The notes beneath the pieces are model-generated. The model did no database searches and was not told where the DNA came from. It saw nothing but the letters and a program-made list of their open reading frames with translations. DNA of 64,000 nt from Clostridia bacterium (lineage in GTDB: Bacteria > Bacillota > Clostridia > Oscillospirales > Acutalibacteraceae). Below are positions 31,086 through 40,195 of the stretch, one piece after another (the stretch's first letter is position 1; each line of letters opens with the position of its first letter). The stretch covers positions 1-64,000 of the forward strand of contig JAFYNR010000057.1 of the NCBI GenBank assembly GCA_017548045.1. Direction: 5' to 3'. The position numbers and the translations under genes were made by a program.

Positions 31086-31931
31086 TCAATATGTGATAGA
31101 ATAATCCTTTTCGAATGTAAGACCTACGGAAGCCTTGTGAGTGCCGAAAAGGTTAACGGTTACGTTAAGAATAAGGGGAGTTCTGTAAACAGCATGAGTA
31201 ACTCTGCCGCTTGCTTTGTCAACGGTTACACGTACCGTGCAGTTTTTGTAATCAGTTGAGAAATCTTCAATGAATGAAACTTTTTCCGACACTTCGTGGG
31301 CTTCGATAACGTCGCAAACAGCGCCCACACCCTTGCCCGCGGTGGGGTTCTTTTCGTTTTTGAGCCTGATATAAATTTCATATGTATCGCCCTTGTCGGT
31401 GCAGGTTGCCTCTGCAACCGCATCGGCGGTAAGCTTGCTTACATAGCTCTGGTTGGGAACGATATACTCGTTGGTTATTTCTTCTCTTGTTGCATAGACA
31501 ATAGGGTCGGTGTCATCCTTCATAAAGGTATCCATTAGACCTTCTGCTGTTGATTCAAGGGCCTTGGGAACAACAAGATTTTCTTTATCAACAATTCGTC
31601 TTTCATAATTCTTGACAACCTTCGAAGCCTCGGGCTTTATCCTGTTTGCGGATTTGTTGAAAAGCTCAACAATTTCGGGGATTGTCTGCGGTGCGGCGGA
31701 TTCCGTTGCCGTTTCCGATTCCGAAACAGTAGCTTCCTGATTGGGAAGGTGAATGAGAGAGGGTGAAGCTTCTTCGGTGATATCAACCATGACATCTGTA
31801 TTTTCCGTAATTGCCGTATCGGTAGTTGTTTCGTTTTCAATAACGGATTTTTCAGTGCCGCAGCCTGCGGTGAAAAGCATTGCGAGGATAAGTCCTGCCG
31901 CAACAAGTGCGGATAAAACTGATTTCTTCAT
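31086..31931 (-). CDS. lipoprotein, divergent member 2 of the paralogous family
   Basis: A 281-aa protein with a lipoprotein signal and lipobox LFTAGC (Cys at about 24), then a Thr/Glu/Ser-rich linker (to about 80). The folded part starts TIPEIVELFNKSANRI, parallel to WTKEQIVEYYKNAA in the paralogues, and contains EIYIRLKNEKNP, GVGAVCDVIEAH, a hydrophobic VTVDKASGRVTHAVYRT and the strand-like end KASVGLTFEKDYSITY. Unlike the other two members it is inside a glycan operon (GH2 before, propeller protein after), so it may present or bind that substrate at the membrane. Function unknown. Confidence 0.75.
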   Translation of the reverse strand: MKKSVLSALVAAGLILAMLFTAGCGTEKSVIENETTTDTAITENTDVMVDITEEASPSLIHLPNQEATVSESETATESAAPQTIPEIVELFNKSANRIKPEASKVVKNYERRIVDKENLVVPKALESTAEGLMDTFMKDDTDPIVYATREEITNEYIVPNQSYVSKLTADAVAEATCTDKGDTYEIYIRLKNEKNPTAGKGVGAVCDVIEAHEVSEKVSFIEDFSTDYKNCTVRVTVDKASGRVTHAVYRTPLILNVTVNLFGTHKASVGLTFEKDYSITY

Positions 31932-31952
31932 AAGTTACGTTCCTTTCGGATT

Positions 31953-34226
31953 TTACTTTGAGGGCTTTCTGACTTTGTTGAGCATTGCGTTGATTTCAAG
32001 AATTTGTTCTTTAGTGAATTTGCCGCCAAGCATTGAGAAAACACGTTTTACGGTGAAGCCCTTAGCCATGCCGTAAACGTTCTTTATCATTCCCATATTC
32101 ATGCTGAAACCTGCTACTTCAAGACCGCCGCCCTTCTTGCCGTCTTTTTCTTTGCCTGCGGTCATTGCGTTCTTGATTTTAAGCAGGATTTTCACCATTG
32201 CGATTTTACCGCCGAAGGTGGACATAATATCGCCAATTGTATCGTTGATTGAGAATCTGCCGTCGGGCATTGTGATATCAAACCAGTTGATAACCGCGCC
32301 TTCTTCTTTCATAATGTAAGCTTCGTTGGGAGTATCAACCTTGCGGATTGTTGCTGTGTCTTCAAGACCGTCAGCCTTTGCGGTAAGAGTTGTTTCGCCT
32401 TCGTTCTTGACTTCAAAGTAGAAGAAGGGGTACTTACCCTTTGTCTGCTTGCCGACGCTTACACCGTTTGCAAAAAGCTCAACCTCATTGCAGTTTGAGT
32501 AAACGGTAACCTTTGTTACGTCCTCAACGCGGTCGATATAACGCTTTGAGCAGATATGCACCATGGGTTCGGGGTTAAGCCATGCCTTGTATGCGTAGAA
32601 TGAATCCTTCTTGTATTTTCTGTCAAATGTAACAAGACCCTTGTGGTTCATACCGTTTTCGCCGCCCTCTGCTCTTGCATCTGCGGCAAAGTCAAACATA
32701 TTCCATACGTGGGTTGCCCAGAGATAGGGTCTTTCTGCAATCTGCTTTATAAGTTCTTCGTGGTAGAACGACTGATATTCTTCCGTATAGTCACCCTGAA
32801 TGGGGGTTGAGGTGTGCCAGTCAAGTGCTTCACAGCCGTATTCGCTTATGCCGATGGGCTTCTTGGGGTATTTCTTACGGAAATCGTCAAACCAGGGGCC
32901 GTTCATATCTGTCGTGCCGCCGTACCAGCCGAAATAGTGGTTGTATGAAAGCACGTCGCTGATGTGAACATACTCAGAATCGATTGAGCACATTGTAACC
33001 GAAGCTACGGTTGTGAGCCTGGTCTTATCCATTTTATGACAAAGGTCGTTAAGTTTCTTGTGGTTTCTGATAAGGTCGGGGTCTGATGCGCCTGCAATGG
33101 TGATTTCGTTTGAAAGACCCCATACAACGATTGAAGGATGGTTGTAATTCTGAACGATAAGCTCCTTCATCTGAGTGATTGTGTTGTCATAGCCGCCGGG
33201 CATATGCTTTGAAATATAAGGAATTTCAGCCCAGAGAACAAGACCTGCCTCGTCACAGAGGTAGTAGAAGCACTGTGAATGCTGATAGTGTGCAAGTCTG
33301 ATTGTTGTTGCGCCAACCTCAAGGATAAGGTCAAGATCCTCCTTATGATGCTCGGGGAGAAGTGCATTGCCGATGCCGGGTCTGTCCTGATGTCTTGACA
33401 CACCTCTGAGGGGGTATTCTTCACCGTTGAGAATGAAGCCCTTGTCGGGGTCGATTCTGAATGTGCGGCAACCGAAGCGGGTGCTGATTTCATCAACTTC
33501 TTCACCGTTACAGATAAGAGTTGCCTTTGCTGTGTAAAGATAAGGATCTTTTCTGCCGTGCCAGAGGCGGACGTTTTCGATTGTCAGCTTAACTTCGTCG
33601 TCTTCATCGCCGACAGTGCTTGCGATAATCTCACCGTCTGCAAGAATTTCATATTTTACCTTGCAGTCATCATCGTTTTCAATGAAGGTTTTTATTGTAA
33701 CCTCTGCGTTGCTTCCTTTGATTTCGGGTGTAACCATAATTGAAGGTGAGCCGTAATAATCAAGGTCGAAATGGTTTTCGGGAACACCGATGAGTGTTAC
33801 ATCACGGTAAATACCGCCGTAGAATGTGAAGTCCGCATTCTGGGGATAAACCTTGTCGTTGGGTGAATTGTCAACTGCAAGGGCAAGAATATTTTCAGCC
33901 TTGACATCTTCAAGCTCTGCTCTGAATGTTGAATATCCGCCGTGATGCTCGCAGATTTCCTTGCCGTTCCAATAAACCTTGCAGGATGAGTTTACGCCGT
34001 CAAACTGAGCATAAACCTTCTTGCCTTCGGGCATATCCTCTGCTTTGATTTCCTTTACAAAGAAGCAGGTACCTCTGTAATAATCGTTGCCGCCGTCCTG
34101 ACCGTCGGTGCCGTTCCAGGTGTAGGGCAGATCGATTTCGTTCCAGCCCGAGGGCAGGTATGAGGGTGCGGCTTTTGCTTCCTTTGAGAAAAGCCAGCCT
34201 GCATTGATGTTTTTTATGTTTCTCAT
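31953..34226 (-). CDS. glycoside hydrolase family 2 (beta-galactosidase-like), intracellular
   Basis: A 757-aa retaining enzyme. An N-terminal jelly-roll (~1-145; LPYTWNGTDG, YYRGTCFF), an Ig-like domain, and a TIM barrel are followed by further beta domains. Catalytic residues: acid/base Glu374 in GLSNEI and nucleophile Glu462 in GISEYG; RGVSRHQDRPGIG matches the GH2 metal/substrate loop. Substrate could be beta-galactoside, -glucuronide or -mannoside; the GxSRHQD loop favours galactosidase. Residues ~650-757 are an unusual extra tail (FSINDTIGDIMSTFGGK..., GKFTKEQILEINAMLNK) that I do not recognise. No signal peptide. First gene of a four-gene operon; GGAGG before ATG. Confidence 0.9.
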   Translation of the reverse strand: MRNIKNINAGWLFSKEAKAAPSYLPSGWNEIDLPYTWNGTDGQDGGNDYYRGTCFFVKEIKAEDMPEGKKVYAQFDGVNSSCKVYWNGKEICEHHGGYSTFRAELEDVKAENILALAVDNSPNDKVYPQNADFTFYGGIYRDVTLIGVPENHFDLDYYGSPSIMVTPEIKGSNAEVTIKTFIENDDDCKVKYEILADGEIIASTVGDEDDEVKLTIENVRLWHGRKDPYLYTAKATLICNGEEVDEISTRFGCRTFRIDPDKGFILNGEEYPLRGVSRHQDRPGIGNALLPEHHKEDLDLILEVGATTIRLAHYQHSQCFYYLCDEAGLVLWAEIPYISKHMPGGYDNTITQMKELIVQNYNHPSIVVWGLSNEITIAGASDPDLIRNHKKLNDLCHKMDKTRLTTVASVTMCSIDSEYVHISDVLSYNHYFGWYGGTTDMNGPWFDDFRKKYPKKPIGISEYGCEALDWHTSTPIQGDYTEEYQSFYHEELIKQIAERPYLWATHVWNMFDFAADARAEGGENGMNHKGLVTFDRKYKKDSFYAYKAWLNPEPMVHICSKRYIDRVEDVTKVTVYSNCNEVELFANGVSVGKQTKGKYPFFYFEVKNEGETTLTAKADGLEDTATIRKVDTPNEAYIMKEEGAVINWFDITMPDGRFSINDTIGDIMSTFGGKIAMVKILLKIKNAMTAGKEKDGKKGGGLEVAGFSMNMGMIKNVYGMAKGFTVKRVFSMLGGKFTKEQILEINAMLNKVRKPSK

Positions 34227-34265
34227 AGTAACCTCCGTAGTCTGAGTTAAAAAAATTCCATTATG

Positions 34266-34294
34266 ATTATACTACAAAAAAACGGAATTTTCAA
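34266..34294 (-). promoter_or_regulatory. promoter of the GH2 operon
   Basis: Minus strand: TTGAAA (34294-34289), 17-bp spacer, TATAAT (34271-34266). Confidence 0.78.
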
Positions 34295-34328
34295 TGAATA
34301 TATTTTAGTATAATAAGTATTCTGTTTA

Positions 34329-34357
34329 TTGACTTTTGCGTTTATACATAGTAAAAT
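34329..34357 (+). promoter_or_regulatory. promoter of the ABC exporter operon
   Basis: TTGACT (34329-34334), 17-bp spacer, TAAAAT (34352-34357). It is divergent from the GH2 promoter. Confidence 0.72.
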
Positions 34358-34389
34358 TAAATTCGTATACGGAATTTTCGGAGGATAAA

Positions 34390-36204
34390 ATGAAAAAGGA
34401 AGTCAAACAGAAAGCGCACATATTCAGAAATACCGCATTTATGCTTAAATGTGCGTGGAAAAGTGCGCCTCTTTCGCTCGTTACAATTTACCTTGCATAC
34501 ATACTCGAAAACGTGTATTACTCGGTTGTTATCGGCGTTATGTTCCTGCAGACCGCGCTTTCGATTATCGAAGGCAACGGCACATTCAAAGAGTTTGCGA
34601 TAAGAATGTGCATTATTGTTTTCGGTAAGATTTTTGTTGACCTGTTTGCGTATATCAATATGTATACGGTGCGAACGAAATTTGAAATAAAGTGCGAAAG
34701 CTACATAAACAGCCTGATTTTCAAAAAAGCGCAGGAGGTTGAGCTGGGATGCTATGAAAATCCCGATTTCTTCGATAACTATAACAGGGCAACATGGGTT
34801 GTTGAAAAAGGCGGCTTCAAGCGTATTATCGAAGGCTCTGCGTGGACCATCGGCTCGGTTGTGAGCATAATTTTTCTTATCGTTTATCTTATATCCATTG
34901 ACCCGTTTCTGTTGTTCTTTATTCTGTGCCCCGTTGTTGTTATGGGCATACAAACAAAAAGGAACAACGTTGAGCTTGAAAAAGAAAAGGCAATGACGCC
35001 TTTCGAAAGGCAGAAGGATTATACCAAAAGAACAATTCTCCTTAAAGATTTTGCAAAGGAAATCAAAACAACGGGTATTTTTGAAGTCGTAAAAAAACGC
35101 TTCAATTATGCGGTTGAAAGGAATATTGAGGTTATCAAAAAGTACGGCTGGCGTATTGCGGTTTTGGAAACTTTTGCGGATTTCTTCGGCGAAATCATTC
35201 CCGTCTGCGGCGGCTTCGGTTACGGCTGTTACAGACTTATTGTGCTCCAAAATCTTGAAATAGCGGATTTCTCCGTTCTTATTTCGGCAATAACCACAAC
35301 ACGAGACAAGCTCAATCAGCTTGCAAGATATTTTACTATGCAACAGAAGCACTGCCTCTGGGTCCAGAATCTCCGTGAGTTCCTCGATTATGAGCCGAAG
35401 CTTACGGACAGCGGAGTTGAGCCGGGTGAATTTGAAAGCCTCGAATTCAGAAATGTTTCTTTCCGCTATGACGGTAACGATAAGAACACGCTGAACAATG
35501 TTTCATTCACAATCAACAAAGGAGAAACCTTTGCGGTTGTGGGTCATAACGGCGCAGGTAAAACAACCCTTTCAAAGCTGATTATGCGTCTTTATGACGT
35601 AACGGAGGGCGAAATTCTTTATAACGGCATAAATATAAAAGAATATGACCTGCTGAAATACAGGGATAAGTTTGCCAGCGTTTTCCAGGATTACAGAATT
35701 TTTGCCATGACCGTTGCGGAAAACGTGCTTATCCGTGAGGCTGATGACGAAAATATACAGATTGCCCGTGATGCGCTTAAACAGAGCGGAGTTTACGATA
35801 AAATTCAGACCTTACCTGAAAAAGAAAACACCTTGCTTACAAGAGAATTCGATGAACAGGGAGCTCTTCTTTCGGGCGGAGAATCCCAGAAGGTGACTAT
35901 TGCAAGAATGTTTGCAAAGGATTTTGATATTGCCATTCTTGACGAGCCTTCTTCTGCCCTTGACCCTGTTGCGGAAAGCAAGATGTATGACGCACTTATG
36001 GAAGGCACGAAGGATAAAACGGTTTTCTATATTTCACACCGTCTTTCAAGCGCAACGCACTCGGATAAAATTCTTGTTTTCTCAAAGGGCAGACTTATTG
36101 AGGCAGGCAGCCACGATGAACTTATGGTGCTTGAAGGCGAGTATTGCGAAATGTTTACCCTTCAGGCTTCGGGTTACAGAGAGGAGGCTGACAATAATGA
36201 GTAA
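34390..36204 (+). CDS. ABC exporter, fused permease-ATPase, subunit A
   Basis: A 604-aa type IV ABC half-transporter. Residues ~25-330 are six membrane helices; the ATPase has Walker A GHNGAGKTT (about 384), signature LSGGESQ (about 495), Walker B IAILDEPSSALDP with catalytic Glu, and switch His in YISHRLSSA. Both key residues are intact, so it can hydrolyse ATP. Start at 34390 is fixed by CGGAGGA; the longer frame to 34336 would start before the predicted transcript. The next gene overlaps by 8 bases and encodes a protein of equal length, so the pair probably forms a heterodimer. Substrate unknown; efflux or peptide/glycan export are possible. Confidence 0.9.
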   Translation: MKKEVKQKAHIFRNTAFMLKCAWKSAPLSLVTIYLAYILENVYYSVVIGVMFLQTALSIIEGNGTFKEFAIRMCIIVFGKIFVDLFAYINMYTVRTKFEIKCESYINSLIFKKAQEVELGCYENPDFFDNYNRATWVVEKGGFKRIIEGSAWTIGSVVSIIFLIVYLISIDPFLLFFILCPVVVMGIQTKRNNVELEKEKAMTPFERQKDYTKRTILLKDFAKEIKTTGIFEVVKKRFNYAVERNIEVIKKYGWRIAVLETFADFFGEIIPVCGGFGYGCYRLIVLQNLEIADFSVLISAITTTRDKLNQLARYFTMQQKHCLWVQNLREFLDYEPKLTDSGVEPGEFESLEFRNVSFRYDGNDKNTLNNVSFTINKGETFAVVGHNGAGKTTLSKLIMRLYDVTEGEILYNGINIKEYDLLKYRDKFASVFQDYRIFAMTVAENVLIREADDENIQIARDALKQSGVYDKIQTLPEKENTLLTREFDEQGALLSGGESQKVTIARMFAKDFDIAILDEPSSALDPVAESKMYDALMEGTKDKTVFYISHRLSSATHSDKILVFSKGRLIEAGSHDELMVLEGEYCEMFTLQASGYREEADNNE

Positions 36205-38011
36205 AGCGTCCAAAAAGAACACGGAAGAAAAGACTCACGGCGTAATAAACAACAATCTTTTTATGCTGCGCTTTGTTGCAAAAAACGCACCGGGAATGTT
36301 GTTTTTTTATCTGTTTTTTGATTTGCTGACCAATGTACCGTGGATACTTTCCAGTGTTGTGCTTCTCAAATATATAATTGACGTTGTTACTTCCGGCGTT
36401 GATTATTACAGAATTGCCGTTGCCTGCGGAATATTTGCGGCACTTGTCATAATCGGTACAATCGGCAGTACGGTTTTTTATGAGATATATAAACCGAAGC
36501 AGAAGGAAAGGCTTCACTTCAAGCTTTATTCAACCATATATGAAAAAGCGGCAAGAATGGATTTTGAAGCCTATGACAATCCTGAATATTACAACGACCT
36601 TGTGCTTGCAATGACGTCAATGAACGAGAGGGTTGACAGCGTTATTTCCGATGCTCAGGATATAATCCGCTTGCTGACCTCCATAATTTCCATTACTGCG
36701 GTTATTGCGTCAATCGACCCCATATGCCTTGTGTTTATTTTTGTTTGCGTTGCCGTAATGATTCCCATAGGAAGACTCATTGCAAAGGTTAACGTTGACC
36801 GCACCGAGGCAATGACTCCTCTTGACAGAAAGAACCTTTACTTCAGCCGTGTTTTCTATCTGCAGGATTATGCAAAGGAGCTGAGGCTCAACCCTGCAGG
36901 CGAAATGATTGAAAGAAGATATAACCTGAACGTAAAAGACAGGCTTTTCACAATAGCACCTTTTCTGCGTAAGCAGTGGCAGCTTTATTTCTGCCAGGAA
37001 GCTCTGCCCATGACGTTGCTTGTTTATCTCGGAATAGCACTTCTTATGGGCTACAAAGCGATAGTTACCAAAGAAATTTCTCTGGGCGATTTTGCGGCGG
37101 CATTCAACGGCGCAAACGCTGTCAGCCGCTGTGTTTTTGACCTGACAAGCTGGTTTTCAATAAATCTGAGAGAAAATGCTCTCTACGTTGAAAAATACAG
37201 AAAGTTTATGGCGGCGAAAGAAAAAATCATCGGCGGCGAGGATAAAACCGTCTTTGAGAAACCTGTAACTATAAAGCTTGAGAACGTTTCGTTCACGTAT
37301 CCCGGCAATGAAAAGCCGACTCTTAAAAATATAAATCTTGAAATCAAGCCTTATCAGAAAATAGCTCTTGTCGGCTATAACGGTGCAGGCAAAACCACAC
37401 TTACCAATCTGCTTCTCAGGCTTTACGACGTAACGGAAGGCAGAATAACCGTCGGTGGCAAAGATATCCGTGAATGGGATATTCCGTCATATCACGCAAA
37501 TTATGCGGCGGTATTTCAGGATTTTTCACTTTTCGGTGCAACCGTAGGTGAAAACGTTTCAATGAGCGGCACTCATGATAAAATGCGTGTGCTCAATGCA
37601 CTTAAAGAAAGTAATTTCGGTAAAGAACTTCATAACGGTACGGATACGATGCTGCTGCGCGAATTTGACGATACGGGCCTTTCGCTTTCGGGCGGCGAGT
37701 CGCAGAAGATTGCCGTTGCCAGAGCATTTTATAAGCAGTGCCCCTTCGCCATTCTCGATGAACCCAGCGCAAATCTTGACCCCGTTTCCGAATATGCGCT
37801 TAACGAGGCTATGGCAAGAGCCGCGGCGGATAAAACCGTTATCTTCATTTCACACCGACTTTCCACAACCGTTATGGCGGATGTGATTTATATGCTGGAA
37901 AACGGCGAAATTGTTGAAAGCGGTTCTCACGAGGAACTTATGGCGCTTGGCGGAAAATACGCATATATGTTCAACCTTCAGGCGGAGAAATACCGCGACA
38001 ACGAAGAATAA
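36197..38011 (+). CDS. ABC exporter, fused permease-ATPase, subunit B
   Basis: Also 604 aa. N-terminal basic segment, six membrane helices (~30-340), Walker A GYNGAGKTT (about 393), signature LSGGESQ (about 496), Walker B FAILDEPSANLDP and H-loop FISHRLSTT, all intact; so unlike many heterodimeric exporters neither site looks degenerate. The real start is ATGAGTAA at 36197-36204, overlapping the stop of subunit A, with GGAGG ten bases upstream; a much longer frame (from 35900) is an artefact of reading through the first gene. It continues with 17 bases to a GH95-like gene. Confidence 0.9.
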   Translation: MSKASKKNTEEKTHGVINNNLFMLRFVAKNAPGMLFFYLFFDLLTNVPWILSSVVLLKYIIDVVTSGVDYYRIAVACGIFAALVIIGTIGSTVFYEIYKPKQKERLHFKLYSTIYEKAARMDFEAYDNPEYYNDLVLAMTSMNERVDSVISDAQDIIRLLTSIISITAVIASIDPICLVFIFVCVAVMIPIGRLIAKVNVDRTEAMTPLDRKNLYFSRVFYLQDYAKELRLNPAGEMIERRYNLNVKDRLFTIAPFLRKQWQLYFCQEALPMTLLVYLGIALLMGYKAIVTKEISLGDFAAAFNGANAVSRCVFDLTSWFSINLRENALYVEKYRKFMAAKEKIIGGEDKTVFEKPVTIKLENVSFTYPGNEKPTLKNINLEIKPYQKIALVGYNGAGKTTLTNLLLRLYDVTEGRITVGGKDIREWDIPSYHANYAAVFQDFSLFGATVGENVSMSGTHDKMRVLNALKESNFGKELHNGTDTMLLREFDDTGLSLSGGESQKIAVARAFYKQCPFAILDEPSANLDPVSEYALNEAMARAAADKTVIFISHRLSTTVMADVIYMLENGEIVESGSHEELMALGGKYAYMFNLQAEKYRDNEE

Positions 38012-38028
38012 TAAGGATATGATACACA

Positions 38029-40122
38029 GTGAATACTTTTTTTAACGAAATTACTTCAAAGCCCGTCAATACGGTTGACGGAAAAGTTGTATATAAAATA
38101 CCGGCAGGTGCCTTCTGCAGCAACGGTGATCTGGGCACAGTTTTTGATAACGATGAAAACGGACTTGTTATTCATATTTCAAAATGTGATTTCTGGAAAT
38201 TCACAAAAGGTGCTCACAAAAGCGGCGGCATAAAAACAGTCGGAAGTCTGAGAATAAGCAATGTTGATTTGTCGGAATACAACATAAAGCAGTATTTCGA
38301 CAAGGGGCTTCTTGAATGCACCTTCGGAAATGCGGAAATCGAATTTTTTATTGCACCGGGAAATATTATTTATCTTCAGATAAAATCTTCTGATGCGGCT
38401 GAAATTCCCGGGGTTTCCGTTCTGCTTCCCGATACCTGCGATTCGGATAATTCCGAAGATTCCCATAGGGGAGTGAAGCGTTATATCCGCAGGTTTGAGG
38501 GTGCTGATGTTGTGCGTAAAACGGGGGTTGCCCTTGGTTTGCGTGAGATTGAATCCGCAGTATCTGACGGCATCGGAACTGCCCGTTACTGCATTTCCGT
38601 TGTCACGAACTTTGATGATGCGGATTATGCGGAAAAAGCGGTTGAAACGGCACTTGACTGCGATTATGACGGCGATAAGGAAAGAAGCCGTGAGAAATGG
38701 GAAAATTTCTTTTCCGCATCAAGGGTTATGCTTGAGGATAAGGAAATTGAAAGCTGGTACAATTCAAGCCTTTACCACCTTGCAGGCTGTATGGGCAACA
38801 AGGAATTTCCTCCCGGACTTTTCGGAAATTACGTAACCGATGATTTCTTCCCCTGGGCTGGGGATTATCACATGAATTACAATTACGAAGCGCCATATTA
38901 CAGCATATTCTCTTCTAACCATCCCGAGCTTTTTGACGGATATATGGCTCCCGTTAACGATATGGCGGAGGATGCAAAGCGCTTTGCAAAGCTTTTCGGT
39001 TGCGGAGGCTATGCCCTTCCCGTAAGCTTCGGTCCCAAGGCAATGGATGTTTATACTCAGGAGGACTGCAAGGAGCACGGCATACTTTTTCTCGGTCAGA
39101 AAAGCCACGCCGCCTATGCCTGCGTAATCCCTGCAATGCATTGGTTTTCGACCTATGACAAGGAATACGCACGTGAAAACTACTACGATTTTGTGCTGAA
39201 TACTGCTGCCTTCTGGGAGGATTATCTCGTCAGGGAAAAGGGTAGATACGTCATAAAGAATGATGCGGCACACGAAATACCCTATTACCGCGGTGAAAAA
39301 TTCAGATATATTACCCATAAGGGTCAGATTGAAGCGGTAAACGCCATAAACTCACTGGGCTTGGTAAAGTTTCTGTTTGCCGCCGTTTACGATATGGCAA
39401 AGGAACTGGGTCTGAATTCCGAAAAATATGACTTATGGCAGGATATCATTGAAAATCTGAGCGATTTTCCCACCTTCATAAAGAAGGGCAAAAAATGCTT
39501 CCGATACTCAAAAAGAGGTATCCGCTGGAGAGATGATAACACGGTGGGACTCCAGCATATTTATCCTGCATCGCAGATAGGCTTTTCGTCGGGCGAAAAG
39601 CTGCTGAAAATTGCAAGAAATACATATTTTATGAATGACAGGCGCCTTGACGACAACGGCTCCAATTCGTATCTCCCCGCAGGTGCAAGAATCGGTGCCG
39701 ACCCTGAATTCGTGCTGGAAGGCGTTCGTATGAATATAAGGGAGTTCGGGCTTCCCAACAGGCTTTTTCGCCATCACGGCGGCGGTGTTGAGCACCTTAC
39801 AACAGTGCCTGCAACCGTTAACGAAATGCTTATGCAGAGCTATGAAGGGGTTATAAGACTCTTCCCTTGCTGGGATAAAAAAATGAACGCATCATTTGAA
39901 AATCTGCGTGCAGACGGAGCTTTCCTTGTTTCTGCCGAGCTGAAAAATGAGAAGATTGAATCGCTGAAAATCAAAAGTCTCAGAGGCAGAGAATGCAGAG
40001 TAGAGTGTGCAGGCATCGGTGATATTGTAAGGGAATCCGATAATGCAAAAATACCCTGCAAAAAACACGGCGGCACCGTTATCTTCGAAACGCAACCCGA
40101 TGAAACTTATATCCTTATATAA
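38029..40122 (+). CDS. GH95-like glycoside hydrolase (alpha-L-fucosidase/galactosidase clan)
   Basis: A 697-aa protein with an N-terminal beta-sandwich and an (alpha/alpha)6 barrel. PPGLFGNYVTDDFFPWAGDYHMNYNYEAPYYS (about 260-290) matches the GH95/GH65-type barrel core. The C-terminal VNEMLMQSYEGVIRLFPCW followed by LRADGAFLVSAELKN and SLRGRECRV is the typical GH95 ending. GH95 enzymes act by inversion on alpha-1,2-fucosides or alpha-L-galactosides; sequence divergence makes the substrate uncertain. No signal peptide. GTG start at 38029 is the first codon of the domain; AAGGA lies ~12 bases upstream. It is last in the ABC exporter operon, an odd pairing. Confidence 0.72.
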   Translation: MNTFFNEITSKPVNTVDGKVVYKIPAGAFCSNGDLGTVFDNDENGLVIHISKCDFWKFTKGAHKSGGIKTVGSLRISNVDLSEYNIKQYFDKGLLECTFGNAEIEFFIAPGNIIYLQIKSSDAAEIPGVSVLLPDTCDSDNSEDSHRGVKRYIRRFEGADVVRKTGVALGLREIESAVSDGIGTARYCISVVTNFDDADYAEKAVETALDCDYDGDKERSREKWENFFSASRVMLEDKEIESWYNSSLYHLAGCMGNKEFPPGLFGNYVTDDFFPWAGDYHMNYNYEAPYYSIFSSNHPELFDGYMAPVNDMAEDAKRFAKLFGCGGYALPVSFGPKAMDVYTQEDCKEHGILFLGQKSHAAYACVIPAMHWFSTYDKEYARENYYDFVLNTAAFWEDYLVREKGRYVIKNDAAHEIPYYRGEKFRYITHKGQIEAVNAINSLGLVKFLFAAVYDMAKELGLNSEKYDLWQDIIENLSDFPTFIKKGKKCFRYSKRGIRWRDDNTVGLQHIYPASQIGFSSGEKLLKIARNTYFMNDRRLDDNGSNSYLPAGARIGADPEFVLEGVRMNIREFGLPNRLFRHHGGGVEHLTTVPATVNEMLMQSYEGVIRLFPCWDKKMNASFENLRADGAFLVSAELKNEKIESLKIKSLRGRECRVECAGIGDIVRESDNAKIPCKKHGGTVIFETQPDETYILI

Positions 40123-40150
40123 AAAGTTTTGACGCAATCAAAAATAACAC

Positions 40151-40188
40151 AAAAGGCTGTAAAAAACCTGCGTTTTTTACAGCCTTTT
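40151..40188. terminator. bidirectional terminator
   Basis: AAAAGGCTGTAAAAAA (40151-40166) and TTTTTTACAGCCTTTT (40173-40188) form a 16-bp perfect stem between convergent genes. Confidence 0.88.
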
Positions 40189-40195
40189 ATCGTAA

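Noticed and set aside
34357-35352. 331-codon open frame on the minus strand opposite the first ABC exporter gene
   Set aside because: Antisense shadow of a clear ABC protein; Cys/His/Asn-rich composition without motifs, and no ribosome site.
35900-36196. Long N-terminal extension of the second ABC gene
   Set aside because: It lies wholly in the first ABC gene; the start at 36197 has a good ribosome site.
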